From contig NZ_NFJU01000028.1 in NCBI RefSeq assembly GCF_002160025.1, positions 1 to 41,605 of the forward strand: a DNA stretch of 41,605 nt. The letters are read 5' to 3'. A model generated the notes under the pieces. It was not told the DNA's origin. It made no database searches and worked only from the letters and a program-made list of their open reading frames with translations. Below are positions 7,348-16,294 of the stretch, in pieces. A program made the translations under genes and the position numbers. This DNA comes from Anaeromassilibacillus sp. An200 (lineage in GTDB: Bacteria; Bacillota; Clostridia; Oscillospirales; Acutalibacteraceae). Within the stretch, counting starts at the first letter, position 1, and the number at the start of each line of letters is the position of its first letter.

Positions 7348-8790
7348 ATGGAACTTACTGAGCAATTTATTCTGCGTCAGGCCCCGAATCCCGCGGCAGC
7401 GGAAAATGGGCGCAAACTTTCCCGCGGAGGGAAATTCTTCGGTCTGCACCGCTCGGAGGATGGGTCCGTTTGCTGGGGAGAGTGTGCAGGAAGCGGCAAA
7501 ACACCATACCGTGTTTCGATTGACTGGGCCAACCCGGATTCCCCGATTTGCCGGTGTTCCTGTCCCAGCCGCCAGTTTCCGTGTAAGCACGCACTGGGGC
7601 TGATGTTTGAGCAGTTATCGGGAAAAAACTTTGAGACTGCTGAGATCCCGCAGGATATTGTGGAAAAGCGGGAAAAACAGGCGGCGAGAGCGGCCAAAAA
7701 GGAGGCTGCTGCGCAAGAGCCCAAAAAGCCGAAAAAAACCAATACAGCGGCGCAGGCCAAGCGGTTGGCCCGCCAGCTGGAAGGGCTGGACATGGCGGAA
7801 AAGATGGCGGAGGAGCTTTTGAATACCGGTCTTGCCAGTATGGCCGGCAGCTCCGCGCAAACCTATGAGAAGCTGGCAAAAGATCTGGGGAACTATTATC
7901 TGACGGGACCGCAGATTGCTTTTTCCCGTATTGCGCTGGCGGTGCGGGAAATCCAGCAGTCGCCGGAGCAGGCGGAGGGAGCGTATGCCGAAGCGCTGCG
8001 GATCCTGATTGCGCTGCTTTCCACCATCAAGAAAGGGAGAAGCTTTTTACAAAATAAGCTGGAAGCAGGCCAGTATTCCGCCGAGGATTCTGTCCTGTTT
8101 GAAGCACTGGGGGGCGTGTGGCGTTTGGAGGATCTGCACGCCATCGGATCCTATAAGGAAAATGCCCGGCTGGTGCAGCTTTCTTTTGATGTGTCCGGGG
8201 ATGAAGCGCGGCGAGAGTTTGTGGAACGGGCTTTCTGGATCGATCTCGATACGGGCCGCGTGGATCAGACGTTGAACCTGCGTCCGTACAAGGCGCTGAA
8301 ATATGTGAAATCCGAAGGCAGCTTTTTTGATCGCATGGAGATTCCCACACTGTATTACTACCCTGGTGAGGGATGCCGCCGTATCCGCTGGGAAAGTGGC
8401 GCGTCATCGCCTGTCACGCAGGAGGATCGCGCGAAGCTTCTCTCTTTGGCACATCCGGATTTGGCTGCGGCGGTGAAGCTGACCAAATCGCAGATTAAGA
8501 ATACACTTCTGCCCAAATATGTCCCCGTTCTGGTTCCCGTTGGTCGCGTAGGAATGGTGGGAGAGCAGTTGGTACTGGAGGATCCCGCCGGAGGACGGAT
8601 TGTCCTGCGGGATCGCACGGAAGACGGAGAGGATCACGCCTGCACTGCACGGCTTGCCAAGGTTCCAGGCGGTATTCCGGCGGGTGCCGCGCTGTTTGGC
8701 CTGCTGTTTTATGAGGAGAGCGATCGGTCGCTCTGCCTGCATCCGTACAGCGTCGTGACGTGTTCGCAGATTGTCCGTTTGCTGTATTGA
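7348..8790 (+). CDS. SWIM zinc-finger domain protein (first gene of MoxR-vWA operon)
   Basis: 480 residues. The SWIM motif C-x-C...C-x-H is at C70-S-C72 and C79-K-H81 (CRCSCPSRQFPCKH), followed by LGLMFEQL, typical for SWIM domains, which bind zinc and nucleic acid or protein. A basic, Ala/Lys-rich low-complexity stretch (about 105-135) follows, then a long helical C-terminal region without recognised domain. The ATG at 7348 is preceded by AAGGAAGG. The next gene starts 13 bases after its stop. SWIM proteins are known first genes of DUF5691-MoxR-DUF5682-vWA clusters; the role there is unproven, presumably substrate or nucleic acid recognition. Confidence 0.85.
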   Translation: MELTEQFILRQAPNPAAAENGRKLSRGGKFFGLHRSEDGSVCWGECAGSGKTPYRVSIDWANPDSPICRCSCPSRQFPCKHALGLMFEQLSGKNFETAEIPQDIVEKREKQAARAAKKEAAAQEPKKPKKTNTAAQAKRLARQLEGLDMAEKMAEELLNTGLASMAGSSAQTYEKLAKDLGNYYLTGPQIAFSRIALAVREIQQSPEQAEGAYAEALRILIALLSTIKKGRSFLQNKLEAGQYSAEDSVLFEALGGVWRLEDLHAIGSYKENARLVQLSFDVSGDEARREFVERAFWIDLDTGRVDQTLNLRPYKALKYVKSEGSFFDRMEIPTLYYYPGEGCRRIRWESGASSPVTQEDRAKLLSLAHPDLAAAVKLTKSQIKNTLLPKYVPVLVPVGRVGMVGEQLVLEDPAGGRIVLRDRTEDGEDHACTARLAKVPGGIPAGAALFGLLFYEESDRSLCLHPYSVVTCSQIVRLLY

Positions 8791-8803
8791 GGAGGGCGAA
8801 AAG

Positions 8804-10750
8804 ATGAATTTGCAGCCATTGTTTGATCTCAAGGATCGTCTGGAACATGCCGCTGTGGCGGGCACGGGCCTTTTGGACGAGGATTTCCGTCTGAAACGCG
8901 CAAGGGAATCGCTGACCCCGTTGGCCGCTGCCAGTCCGGTATTTGGTAAAATCACTGCGGGAGTGGACGCGCTCTTTTCCACTCCGCAGGAAAAACGGGG
9001 TGGAGCGCTGCTCGATGTTCTCGCTCTGGTAGATGCTGTTGTTTATACACAGGGAAGCACAGGAGGCGAAGGGGAACTGACACCTCTTGCGTCGGACGGT
9101 GTAGGAAGTCTGTGCGTTCTCTCCTATGGACAGCTCCATCCGCTTTTGGAGGCGCTCAAAGGAACCGGCAGCGGACGGTTTTCCCTGGTGGCGAATGCCT
9201 GGAAGGAACATCCGGAGTATTTTTCCGATTACCGCGTTTTGCCTGCTTTGATCGAAGGTCTGGGGGATGGCTATGCGGATATGGCCGATCAAAATGCGGA
9301 GATCCTGAAAGAGCAGGGAGATAAAATGATCCCGCTTTTGAAAGAGGGATTTGATCCGGAAGGAAAAGGCGGAATGGTCCGGCGGGTACGCCTGATCCAG
9401 CAGCTGGCAGGTGAGAAAGAAAATGATTTTTATCTCGCTCAGCTTCCACAGGCTAAAAAAGAAGTGCGCACAGAACTGATTCGGGCTTTGCGCCATGATT
9501 CTCATAACACGCAGCTTCTTCTGGAATTGTGTCAGACGGAAAAAAGAGGGGAAAGCAGGGATTGTGCCCATGAGATTCTGGTGAAGCAGGAAACGCCGGA
9601 GGTGGAGGAGTATTTCCGCGTGCTGGGGAAAAAGAATCCGGTGCAGGCATTTACTTATCTGCTGGGAGAAAAAACGGCCATGGCGAGCCGGTTGACGGCG
9701 GCGATTGCGCAGGAACAGATAAAGACTGTGCACACCGGCAAAAAGCTTTCCGATTCCCAGCGGAATGAGCGCTTCCGGGCCTTGCTTCTTGCATTGATTG
9801 GAAAAACAGGGCCGGGGATCGCGGATATTTACCGCGAGGCGGTTGAGCTGTTTGGAGAGCCGGAGGAAAAAAAGAAAAAGCCCGGCATCGATCCTTTGCG
9901 CGATCTGATCTTTTATACGGCTTCTCCTTCTAATTCGTCCCAGCCGCCTTTTGCGGTGTCGCTGCCCTATGTGCTTGCGATGACCGTGATGGGCCGGGGT
10001 GATCGTGAGCTGTGCGATTTGGCTGTGGAGCTGTATGAGCGTGAGGGCGGGGCGTATCTGGTTCCCGCTTTTGCCGCACAGCTTCTCATAAAAGACAGCG
10101 CGGAGAGCTATGAGTGGGCAAAAGAGCGTCTTTTCAAGCGGGAGTTTCTCAAAAAGACGGTGCAGGAAGAAGCGCTTTCTTTTATCCGCTATGTCCTGAT
10201 GCGTGTGAAATGGAACCGGGAGGAGAATGGTTATCGGTTCATGGTCAGAGCGTCTTTGAGAAACGAATGGGAAATGGAGATGGGTGTTCCCGTTCCCTGT
10301 CTGGATGTGCGCTGGTTTGAGCTTCTGGCGCAGCTTGGAAAGGATATGGACGATGCTCTGGCAGCCGTGCTCTCCGATCGGCAGGAAATTCCGGGGCTTT
10401 CCAGGCTGGTGGTTCCCTATGTATACCAGGAGGCGATAAGCACCCTGAGCGTTTACAGCGCGGCAGAATGGATTCGGATTCTGAGCGCTTTGGGCTGGGA
10501 GCGTTGGGAGAATTTTGTGGTACAGTATTTTCTCAAGCAGGGACAGGTTTCGTTTCCGGAATGCATGATGCTGCTGAACACTCTGCCGGTTCCTCCGAAG
10601 GAAAAGGCAGCCCAGCTTCGGAAGATGGATCATCTGGTGCGGGAGAAAAAGATCAAGCTGCGGCACAACTATTGGGAAGAAAATATGGCGGCGGCCCGTA
10701 TTCATGAATGGGAAAACCAAGCATCCGGAGAAGAAACGAGCGGAAGCTGA
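8804..10750 (+). CDS. DUF5691-like all-helical protein of the MoxR-vWA operon
   Basis: 648 residues, almost entirely predicted helical with HEAT-like alternation (for example LLKEGFDPEGKGGMVRRVRLIQQLAG and ELIRALRHDSHNTQLLLELC). No signal peptide, membrane segment or catalytic motif is visible. The ATG at 8804 has GAGGAGGG upstream. It lies between the SWIM gene (13-base gap) and the MoxR gene (18-base gap). By position and length it matches the DUF5691 member of such clusters. HEAT-like architecture suggests a scaffold or adaptor for the ATPase. Function is not established. Confidence 0.75.
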   Translation: MNLQPLFDLKDRLEHAAVAGTGLLDEDFRLKRARESLTPLAAASPVFGKITAGVDALFSTPQEKRGGALLDVLALVDAVVYTQGSTGGEGELTPLASDGVGSLCVLSYGQLHPLLEALKGTGSGRFSLVANAWKEHPEYFSDYRVLPALIEGLGDGYADMADQNAEILKEQGDKMIPLLKEGFDPEGKGGMVRRVRLIQQLAGEKENDFYLAQLPQAKKEVRTELIRALRHDSHNTQLLLELCQTEKRGESRDCAHEILVKQETPEVEEYFRVLGKKNPVQAFTYLLGEKTAMASRLTAAIAQEQIKTVHTGKKLSDSQRNERFRALLLALIGKTGPGIADIYREAVELFGEPEEKKKKPGIDPLRDLIFYTASPSNSSQPPFAVSLPYVLAMTVMGRGDRELCDLAVELYEREGGAYLVPAFAAQLLIKDSAESYEWAKERLFKREFLKKTVQEEALSFIRYVLMRVKWNREENGYRFMVRASLRNEWEMEMGVPVPCLDVRWFELLAQLGKDMDDALAAVLSDRQEIPGLSRLVVPYVYQEAISTLSVYSAAEWIRILSALGWERWENFVVQYFLKQGQVSFPECMMLLNTLPVPPKEKAAQLRKMDHLVREKKIKLRHNYWEENMAAARIHEWENQASGEETSGS

Positions 10751-10768
10751 AAGAAGGAGGAAAAGAAA

Positions 10769-11860
10769 ATGGCTGAAAAAAATGTACAGCGCCTTCCCGC
10801 GGAGGAGCTGTTCCAGCGGGAACTGGAAGCGCTGATTGCGGCGGAGCAGGATGCGGTCCCCACCGGTTGGAGGATGTCGCCCCGCTCGGTGCTGACCTAT
10901 ATTACGGGCGGCGTGTCCGTCAAGGGCGTGGACATTACACCGAAATACATGGGCAACCGCCGCCTGGTTGAGATTGCCATCGCTACCCTGGTTACGGATC
11001 GGGCGCTGCTTCTGATCGGAGAGCCCGGCACGGCGAAATCCTGGCTCAGTGAGCATTTGGCGGCAGCGGTGAACGGCGATTCCACCAAGGTTGTGCAGGG
11101 AACGGCAGGCACCACCGAGGAGCAGATCCGCTATTCCTGGAATTATGCCATGCTGATCGCGAAGGGGCCGAGCCTGGAAGCCATGGTGAAAAGCCCCATC
11201 TACCGCGCTATGGAAACCGGTTCGATCGCGCGTTTGGAGGAGATTTCCCGCTGTGCCAGCGAGGTGCAGGACGCGCTGATCTCGATATTGTCCGAAAAGC
11301 GGCTGAGCGTACCGGAGCTGGGATTGGAGGTTCCGGCTGAAAAGGGATTTTCTGTAATTGCCACGGCAAACACAAGGGATAAGGGTGTCAATGAAATGTC
11401 TGCCGCGCTCAAGCGCCGCTTTAACATCGTGGTGCTTCCCACGCCGTCCGATATGGAGACGGAGATGGAGATCGTACGCACCCGTGTGGCACAGCTTTCC
11501 GCCGGACTGGATCTGAATGCGAAACAGCCGGATAAGGATACCGTGGAGAAAGTGGTTACGATTTTCCGCGAGCTGCGTTCCGGCGCAACGCTGGACGGCA
11601 AACAGAAGCTCAAAGGGACGAGCGGCGTTCTCTCTACGGCGGAGGCAATCTCCCTGCTTGCAAACTCCATGGCGCTGGCAGGAAGCTTCGGCAGCGGTGA
11701 GATTGACGGCGAGGATCTGGCCGCCGCCTTACAGGGCGCGATTGTCAAGGACGAGGAAAAGGACAAGGTTTCCTGGAAAGAATATCTGGAAAATGTGATG
11801 AAAAAGCGGGGCAGCGCCTGGCTTCCCCTATACCGCGCCTGCCGGGAGCTGAATCCGTGA
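10769..11860 (+). CDS. MoxR-family AAA+ ATPase
   Basis: 363 residues. Walker A is GEPGTAKS at 84-91. The Walker B position reads IARLEEIS (153-160) with Glu-Glu instead of the usual Asp-Glu, and is followed by EVQDALISILSEKRLSVPEL, a typical MoxR segment. Sensor 1 is ATANTRDKG with N201, and the arginine finger region is LKRRFN (215-220). An AAA-lid follows. MoxR ATPases work with vWA proteins as chaperone-like remodelling machines, as RavA with ViaA. Upstream is AAGGAGGAAAAG. Its stop overlaps the next start by one base (TGATG), implying coupled translation with the DUF5682 protein. Confidence 0.92.
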   Translation: MAEKNVQRLPAEELFQRELEALIAAEQDAVPTGWRMSPRSVLTYITGGVSVKGVDITPKYMGNRRLVEIAIATLVTDRALLLIGEPGTAKSWLSEHLAAAVNGDSTKVVQGTAGTTEEQIRYSWNYAMLIAKGPSLEAMVKSPIYRAMETGSIARLEEISRCASEVQDALISILSEKRLSVPELGLEVPAEKGFSVIATANTRDKGVNEMSAALKRRFNIVVLPTPSDMETEMEIVRTRVAQLSAGLDLNAKQPDKDTVEKVVTIFRELRSGATLDGKQKLKGTSGVLSTAEAISLLANSMALAGSFGSGEIDGEDLAAALQGAIVKDEEKDKVSWKEYLENVMKKRGSAWLPLYRACRELNP

Positions 11861-14193
11861 TGGGCGGGCCGGTGCTGTTTGGTGTGCGCCATTTATCCCC
11901 CTCCGCGGCTTATTGTCTGCGGCAGGCTCTTGACGCACACCAGCCTCAGCTTGTCCTGGTGGAAGGGCCAAGCGACCTCAACGATCAGATGCACTGGCTA
12001 TGCCACCCGCAAACGCAGTTTCCCGCGGCGATCCTTGCTTATACCAAAAAGCCGCCTGTTCGTACCATTCTGTATCCTTTTGCCTGCTATTCGCCGGAGA
12101 TTCAGGCGATTCTTTGGGCGCACGAGCATCGGGTGGAATGCCGGTTCATGGATCTTCCCTCCGATGTGTTTCTGGCTCTGGAAGAAGGAGCGAAGGAAAC
12201 GGTTGATGCAGAACAGGAGGAAGCCCGGGAGTCGGAGGAGACAGGGGAGCCGGAACCGGGGGAGAACCCCGAACCATCGGAGCCAAATGTACAGGAGGAT
12301 ACAGAGTGGGTATACCGACAGCTCGAAACAATGACGGGGGAGGATCACGATACCTTCTGGGAGCGGAATTTCGAGCAGATCGAGGGCTGGCAGGAGTCCA
12401 GTGCAGCTTTTCAGATGTTTGGAGAGCAGCTTCGGGAAACAGCACGGGATCATCCTCTGCGCACCGCCGAGACGCTGGTGCGGGAAGCCTATATGAGGCG
12501 GGTGATCCAAAAAGCCGTGGAAAGCGGTGTACCGGAGGAGAAGATCTTCTGTGTCTGCGGTGCGTTCCATGTAGCAGGATTGCGGGAAGGCCCCGTGATG
12601 ACGGAGGAGGAAGAACGGACGCTTCCCAGAACGGACAGCGCCTCCACGCTGATGCCCTATTCCTATTACCGGCTCTCCACCCGTTCCGGGTACGGGGCGG
12701 GAAACAAGGCTCCGGCTTATTTTGAACTGCTGTGGGAGGAACGGAACCGGGGAGATCTCGCAGGCTTGGCCGGACGGTACCTGGTCAGCCTGGCTGCCGC
12801 GCACCGGAAGGCGGGAAATCTGGTTTCCTCTGCCGAGGTGATTGAGGCGGTGCGTCTGGCCGGGACACTGTGCGCCATGCGGGGAAGCCGGTACCCCTGC
12901 CTTCAGGATTTGCGCGACGCCGCTGTGACCACGATGGGTCACGGCGCCTTTTCCGAGCTCGCCGTGGCCGTGGCAGAGACGGAAATCGGCCGCAGAATCG
13001 GAACTCTTCCCGAGGGAGTGAGCCGCACCTCCGTGCAGGAGGATTTTTACCGGCAGATCAAGGAATTGCGTCTGGAAAAATATCGGACGGTGGAACTGCA
13101 AAATCTGGATTTGGATCTGCGCGAGAGGCTGAATATCAAAGATCCCGCCACAGCGATTCTGGATCTGCGCCGTTCCTTCTTCCTGCACCGTCTGCGGGTG
13201 TTGGGGATCTCCTTTGCCACTCTGCTCCCTTCCCGTCAGGAGGGGGCAAACTGGGGAGAATACTGGCAGCTTCACTGGACACCGGAGGTGGAGATCGAGA
13301 TCGTGGAATCTGCGCTGCTGGGAGATACGATCGAGGGAGCAGCTGCGTTTGCCCTGAAAGAGCGCGGAGAAAAAAGCACAAGCATCCGTGACGCAGCCTC
13401 GATTTTCCAGGATGCGTTTTTGTGCGGGATGCCCTCCGCCGCCCGTCATGCGCTGGAGCTGCTGCAAACGCTTTCTGTGGATGCCGCCGCGATCAGCGAG
13501 GTGGCGGAGACAGCGCAAAGCCTGTCTCTTGTGGTACGGTACGGCGATTTACGCCGCTTTGACACTGCGCCGGTGATTCCGCTGCTTCGGCAGCTCTATT
13601 TGAGAGCCTGTCTGACCATGGAAGAAGCTTGCCAATGCGATGCCAAAACGGCGCCTGTGGTGACGGCAGCGATGGATCGGGTGAATCAGCTTCCGCTGCA
13701 CCATGATTTTTTGGATGAAACGCCTTGGTTGGAGCTGCTCGGCAGAATTTCCGATCGGGACGATCTCAACACGCGCTGCTCCGGCTTTGCCATGGCTACT
13801 CTGTTGGAACGGGGAAAGGCGGACGAGGAGCTGCTGGCCCGGGAGGTATCTCGCAGACTGTCTCCCGGCGTACCCGCCGATCTGGGAGCGGGCTGGTTTG
13901 AAGGACTTGCCTCCAAAAATCGCTACGCGCTGATCGCCCGGCTGTCGCTGTGGCAGTATCTGGACAGCTATCTGGGTACGCTGGACGACAAAGAATTCCG
14001 CCGTGCTTTGGTGTTTCTGCGGCGTGCCTTTGCGGATTTCACGCCGGCCGAAAAGAATGATATCGCGGAGAACCTAGGGGAGATCTGGGGAGTGAACAGC
14101 GGAGAGTCCGCGGAGCAGGTGATGCAGGAGCTGACCCATGAGGAACAGGAGACGCTCAGCGGATTGGATGAGTTTGATTTTGACGATATTTGA
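11860..14193 (+). CDS. DUF5682-like protein with TraB/EreA/ChaN-type His-Glu-His pattern
   Basis: 777 residues. The N-terminal domain starts LFGVRHLSPS (H11) and LVLVEGPSD (E35), and later has VCGAFHVAGL (H237). A histidine near the N-terminus, then an E-G-P, then G-A-x-H is the pattern of the TraB/PrgY, EreA and ChaN hydrolase-like superfamily, which is thought to bind metal or cleave esters or peptides. An acidic linker (about 107-148, many Glu and Pro) interrupts this domain. The C-terminal ~450 residues are helical without recognised motifs. The start could also be GTG 11857; ATG 11860 is chosen because it overlaps the ATPase stop. Enzymatic activity is inferred only from the pattern. Confidence 0.78.
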   Translation: MGGPVLFGVRHLSPSAAYCLRQALDAHQPQLVLVEGPSDLNDQMHWLCHPQTQFPAAILAYTKKPPVRTILYPFACYSPEIQAILWAHEHRVECRFMDLPSDVFLALEEGAKETVDAEQEEARESEETGEPEPGENPEPSEPNVQEDTEWVYRQLETMTGEDHDTFWERNFEQIEGWQESSAAFQMFGEQLRETARDHPLRTAETLVREAYMRRVIQKAVESGVPEEKIFCVCGAFHVAGLREGPVMTEEEERTLPRTDSASTLMPYSYYRLSTRSGYGAGNKAPAYFELLWEERNRGDLAGLAGRYLVSLAAAHRKAGNLVSSAEVIEAVRLAGTLCAMRGSRYPCLQDLRDAAVTTMGHGAFSELAVAVAETEIGRRIGTLPEGVSRTSVQEDFYRQIKELRLEKYRTVELQNLDLDLRERLNIKDPATAILDLRRSFFLHRLRVLGISFATLLPSRQEGANWGEYWQLHWTPEVEIEIVESALLGDTIEGAAAFALKERGEKSTSIRDAASIFQDAFLCGMPSAARHALELLQTLSVDAAAISEVAETAQSLSLVVRYGDLRRFDTAPVIPLLRQLYLRACLTMEEACQCDAKTAPVVTAAMDRVNQLPLHHDFLDETPWLELLGRISDRDDLNTRCSGFAMATLLERGKADEELLAREVSRRLSPGVPADLGAGWFEGLASKNRYALIARLSLWQYLDSYLGTLDDKEFRRALVFLRRAFADFTPAEKNDIAENLGEIWGVNSGESAEQVMQELTHEEQETLSGLDEFDFDDI

Positions 14194-14205
14194 GGGGGGA
14201 CGCAA

Positions 14206-15378
14206 ATGGAATGGAACGATCCAAAGACCCGCTGGCGTTTGATTCTCGGTACTGAGAGCCAGCAATCTTTTGAGGGAATGGGCGCGTCTCCGCTTTCGCA
14301 GGAAGCCATGCTGATGGACAGCGCGCTTTCCGCCATTTATGGCGGTCCCGATGAAAGCTTCGGCCAGCGCAGCGGTGCGGGGCATGGCCCGTCCGCCCCG
14401 CATATTTCCAAGTGGCTGGGCGATCTGCGCAGTCTGTTTGATCCGGAAATGGTGGCGGTGGTGCAGAACGATGCCGTGGAGCGCAAGGGGCTCAAGCAGC
14501 TTTTGCTGGAGCCGGAACTGCTGGACGGTTTGGAGCCGGATCTGAATCTGGCTTCCACTCTGCTTATGCTCAAGGATCAGATTCCCCAGAAATCAAAGGA
14601 ATCGGCCCGCCGCTTTATTCGGAAAATTGTGGAGGAGATCAACCGGCTTTTGGAGCAGGATTTGCGCCGGGCGGTGACGGCTGCTCTCAACCGGCGCGCA
14701 CATTCTCCGCTGCCCTCCGCCGCTGCGATTGATTTTCCCCGTACCATCCAGCGGAACCTGCGCCATTATAATTCGGATCTTGGCGTTGTGATCCCGGAAA
14801 AGGTATGGTTTTTCGACCGTTCCAGCCGTATCAACCGCTGGAACATCATTTTGGATATCGACCAAAGCGGCTCCATGGGGGAATCCATCCTGTATTCCTC
14901 GGTGATGGCCTGTATTTTGGCTTCCATGACAGCTGTGCAGACTCATGTGGTGGCGTTTGACACACAGATCATGGATCTCACGCCGCTGTGCGCGGATCCG
15001 GTGGATCTGCTGTTTGGTTTCCAGATGGGGGGCGGCACGGATATTGCAAAGTCCATTGCTTACTGTCAGGGGCTGGTGCAGGAACCTGCGAAAACCATCT
15101 TTTTCCTCATCTCCGATCTGGAGGAAGGAGGAAACCGCGCCGCTTTGCTGCGCCGTCTGGAGGAACTCAAGCTGTCGGGTGTGACGGTGGTTACGCTGTT
15201 GGCGATTGCGGACGGCGGCAAGCCCTACTACGACGCGCAGACAGCACAAAGAATTGCTGCCATGGAAATTCCCTGCTTTGCCTGTACGCCGGAGCGTTTG
15301 CCGGAAATGCTGGAACGTGTGCTGAAAGGGCAAAGTCTGGAAGAGTTTGCAAAAATGAGCGCGAAAAAGACCTCCTGA
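14206..15378 (+). CDS. vWA domain protein with intact MIDAS, partner of MoxR
   Basis: 390 residues. The first ~200 residues are helical with a flexible Gly-rich stretch. The C-terminal half is a von Willebrand factor A domain with a complete metal site: DQSGSMGES at 219-227, the Thr in GGGTDI (275-280), and Asp in ISDLEEGG (302-309). No membrane segment is present, so it should be cytoplasmic, like ViaA rather than like membrane BatA proteins. GAGGGGG precedes the ATG. It is the last gene of the operon, 12 bases after the DUF5682 stop. It likely recruits substrates to the ATPase through Mg2+-dependent binding. Confidence 0.9.
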   Translation: MEWNDPKTRWRLILGTESQQSFEGMGASPLSQEAMLMDSALSAIYGGPDESFGQRSGAGHGPSAPHISKWLGDLRSLFDPEMVAVVQNDAVERKGLKQLLLEPELLDGLEPDLNLASTLLMLKDQIPQKSKESARRFIRKIVEEINRLLEQDLRRAVTAALNRRAHSPLPSAAAIDFPRTIQRNLRHYNSDLGVVIPEKVWFFDRSSRINRWNIILDIDQSGSMGESILYSSVMACILASMTAVQTHVVAFDTQIMDLTPLCADPVDLLFGFQMGGGTDIAKSIAYCQGLVQEPAKTIFFLISDLEEGGNRAALLRRLEELKLSGVTVVTLLAIADGGKPYYDAQTAQRIAAMEIPCFACTPERLPEMLERVLKGQSLEEFAKMSAKKTS

Positions 15379-15398
15379 TTGCAGAGCGTCTTCCCCCC

Positions 15399-15427
15399 TT
15401 GTCAAAATTTTTACTGTATGGTAAGAT
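15399..15427 (+). promoter_or_regulatory. Sigma-A promoter for the YitT-like gene
   Basis: TTGTCA (15399-15404), 17 bases, TAAGAT (15422-15427). It makes the membrane protein gene independent of the upstream operon and rules out the ATG at 15426 as start, because that lies in the -10 box. Confidence 0.75.
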
Positions 15428-15449
15428 GAGGGGGAAAGGATGTGTTATT

Positions 15450-16091
15450 GTGTTTACCCCCGGTAAGCTGAAGCGCTACGCGCAGGCTCTTTTGGGCAGC
15501 GCGATTCTTGCCTTCGGCCTGTACAATGTCCATGCGCTCTCGAATGTTACTGAGGGCGGCGTTCTTGGTATGACGCTGCTTTTGCAGCACTGGTTCCGCC
15601 TCTCGCCGGCTGTTTCAGGATTGGTGATGAACATCCTGTGTTACGCGGCGGGATGGAAGCTGTTGGGGAAGGATTTCCTGATCACCTCCGCGGTAGCGGG
15701 CGGCGGCTTTTCTCTGTTTTATGCCGTCTTTGAGCAGTTTCCTCCCTTATGGCCTCAGCTTGCGGAGCTTCCCTGGCTGGCTGCTGTGCTTGGCGCGGTG
15801 TTTGTCGGCTTTGGCGTCGGGCTGAGTGTGCGCGCGGGAGGTGCGCCGGGAGGGGATGACGCCCTCGCGATGGTGATTTCCCATCTGACACACTGGAACA
15901 TTCAATGGGCATATCTGATCACCGACCTGATTGTTCTTTTGCTTTCCATCAGTTATATCCCGCTGGAGCGGCTTTTGTGCTCGCTTTTGACAGTGGCGCT
16001 CTCCGGCCAGTTGATTGGTCTGGTGCAGCGGTTTGGTAAGAAACAGGAAAAGGAAGCAAAGGATACGAAAGCGATAGAAATGGAATCCTGA
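15450..16091 (+). CDS. YitT/DUF161-family membrane protein, short form
   Basis: 213 residues with about six hydrophobic segments (from AQALLGSAILAFGLYNVHAL to CSLLTVALSGQLIGLV). The SNVTEGGVLGM and RAGGAPGGDDALAM loops are the paired Gly-rich motifs of the YitT family. Bacillus YitT proteins run to about 280 residues with a cytoplasmic DUF2179 domain; here only a short charged tail follows the last membrane segment. GTG 15450 is taken as start because GGGAAAGGA lies 9 bases upstream and the promoter -10 covers the earlier ATG. Function of the family is unknown; transport has been suggested. Confidence 0.8.
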   Translation: MFTPGKLKRYAQALLGSAILAFGLYNVHALSNVTEGGVLGMTLLLQHWFRLSPAVSGLVMNILCYAAGWKLLGKDFLITSAVAGGGFSLFYAVFEQFPPLWPQLAELPWLAAVLGAVFVGFGVGLSVRAGGAPGGDDALAMVISHLTHWNIQWAYLITDLIVLLLSISYIPLERLLCSLLTVALSGQLIGLVQRFGKKQEKEAKDTKAIEMES

Positions 16092-16094
16092 TGA

Positions 16095-16135
16095 AGAGGA
16101 TCCCCAAGGCTTTGGCTTCGGGGATCCTCTTTTTT
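16095..16135 (+). terminator. Rho-independent terminator
   Basis: AGAGGATCCCC (16095-16105) and GGGGATCCTCT (16120-16130) form a perfect 11-base stem followed by a T run. It ends the YitT-like gene. Confidence 0.9.
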
Positions 16136-16137
16136 GC

Positions 16138-16196
16138 TTGACAATATCGATATTCGATGATATAGTAAAGATAGAAATAACGATATTCGATATTGT
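16138..16196 (+). promoter_or_regulatory. PadR promoter with matching operator repeats
   Basis: TTGACA (16138-16143), 17 bases, TATAGT (16161-16166) is a near-consensus promoter. A perfect inverted repeat ACAATATCGA (16141-16150) and TCGATATTGT (16187-16196) flanks the -10 region, and CGATATTCGAT occurs twice in direct orientation 33 bases apart (16148-16158 and 16181-16191). The placement over the promoter fits autorepression by the PadR protein encoded next. Confidence 0.75.
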
Positions 16197-16294
16197 GCCG
16201 TACAGGTTCCGCTTGTGTAAGGAGCCGACGGAAACGGTTTTCAGGGTGGGCGGGGTGCGCCGGTCAAAAAGTGTGTGGAAAGAGGGTGGAGCAG

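Noticed and set aside
8495-11056. 853-codon open frame on the minus strand
   Set aside because: It lies antisense to the SWIM, DUF5691-like and MoxR genes, which have motifs and ribosome binding sites; the translation has no recognisable domain and is rich in His, Arg and Gln as expected for a composition shadow.
14988-15449. Upstream extension of the YitT-like frame
   Set aside because: It overlaps the vWA gene in another frame, and a promoter with its -10 at 15422-15427 lies upstream of the chosen GTG start.
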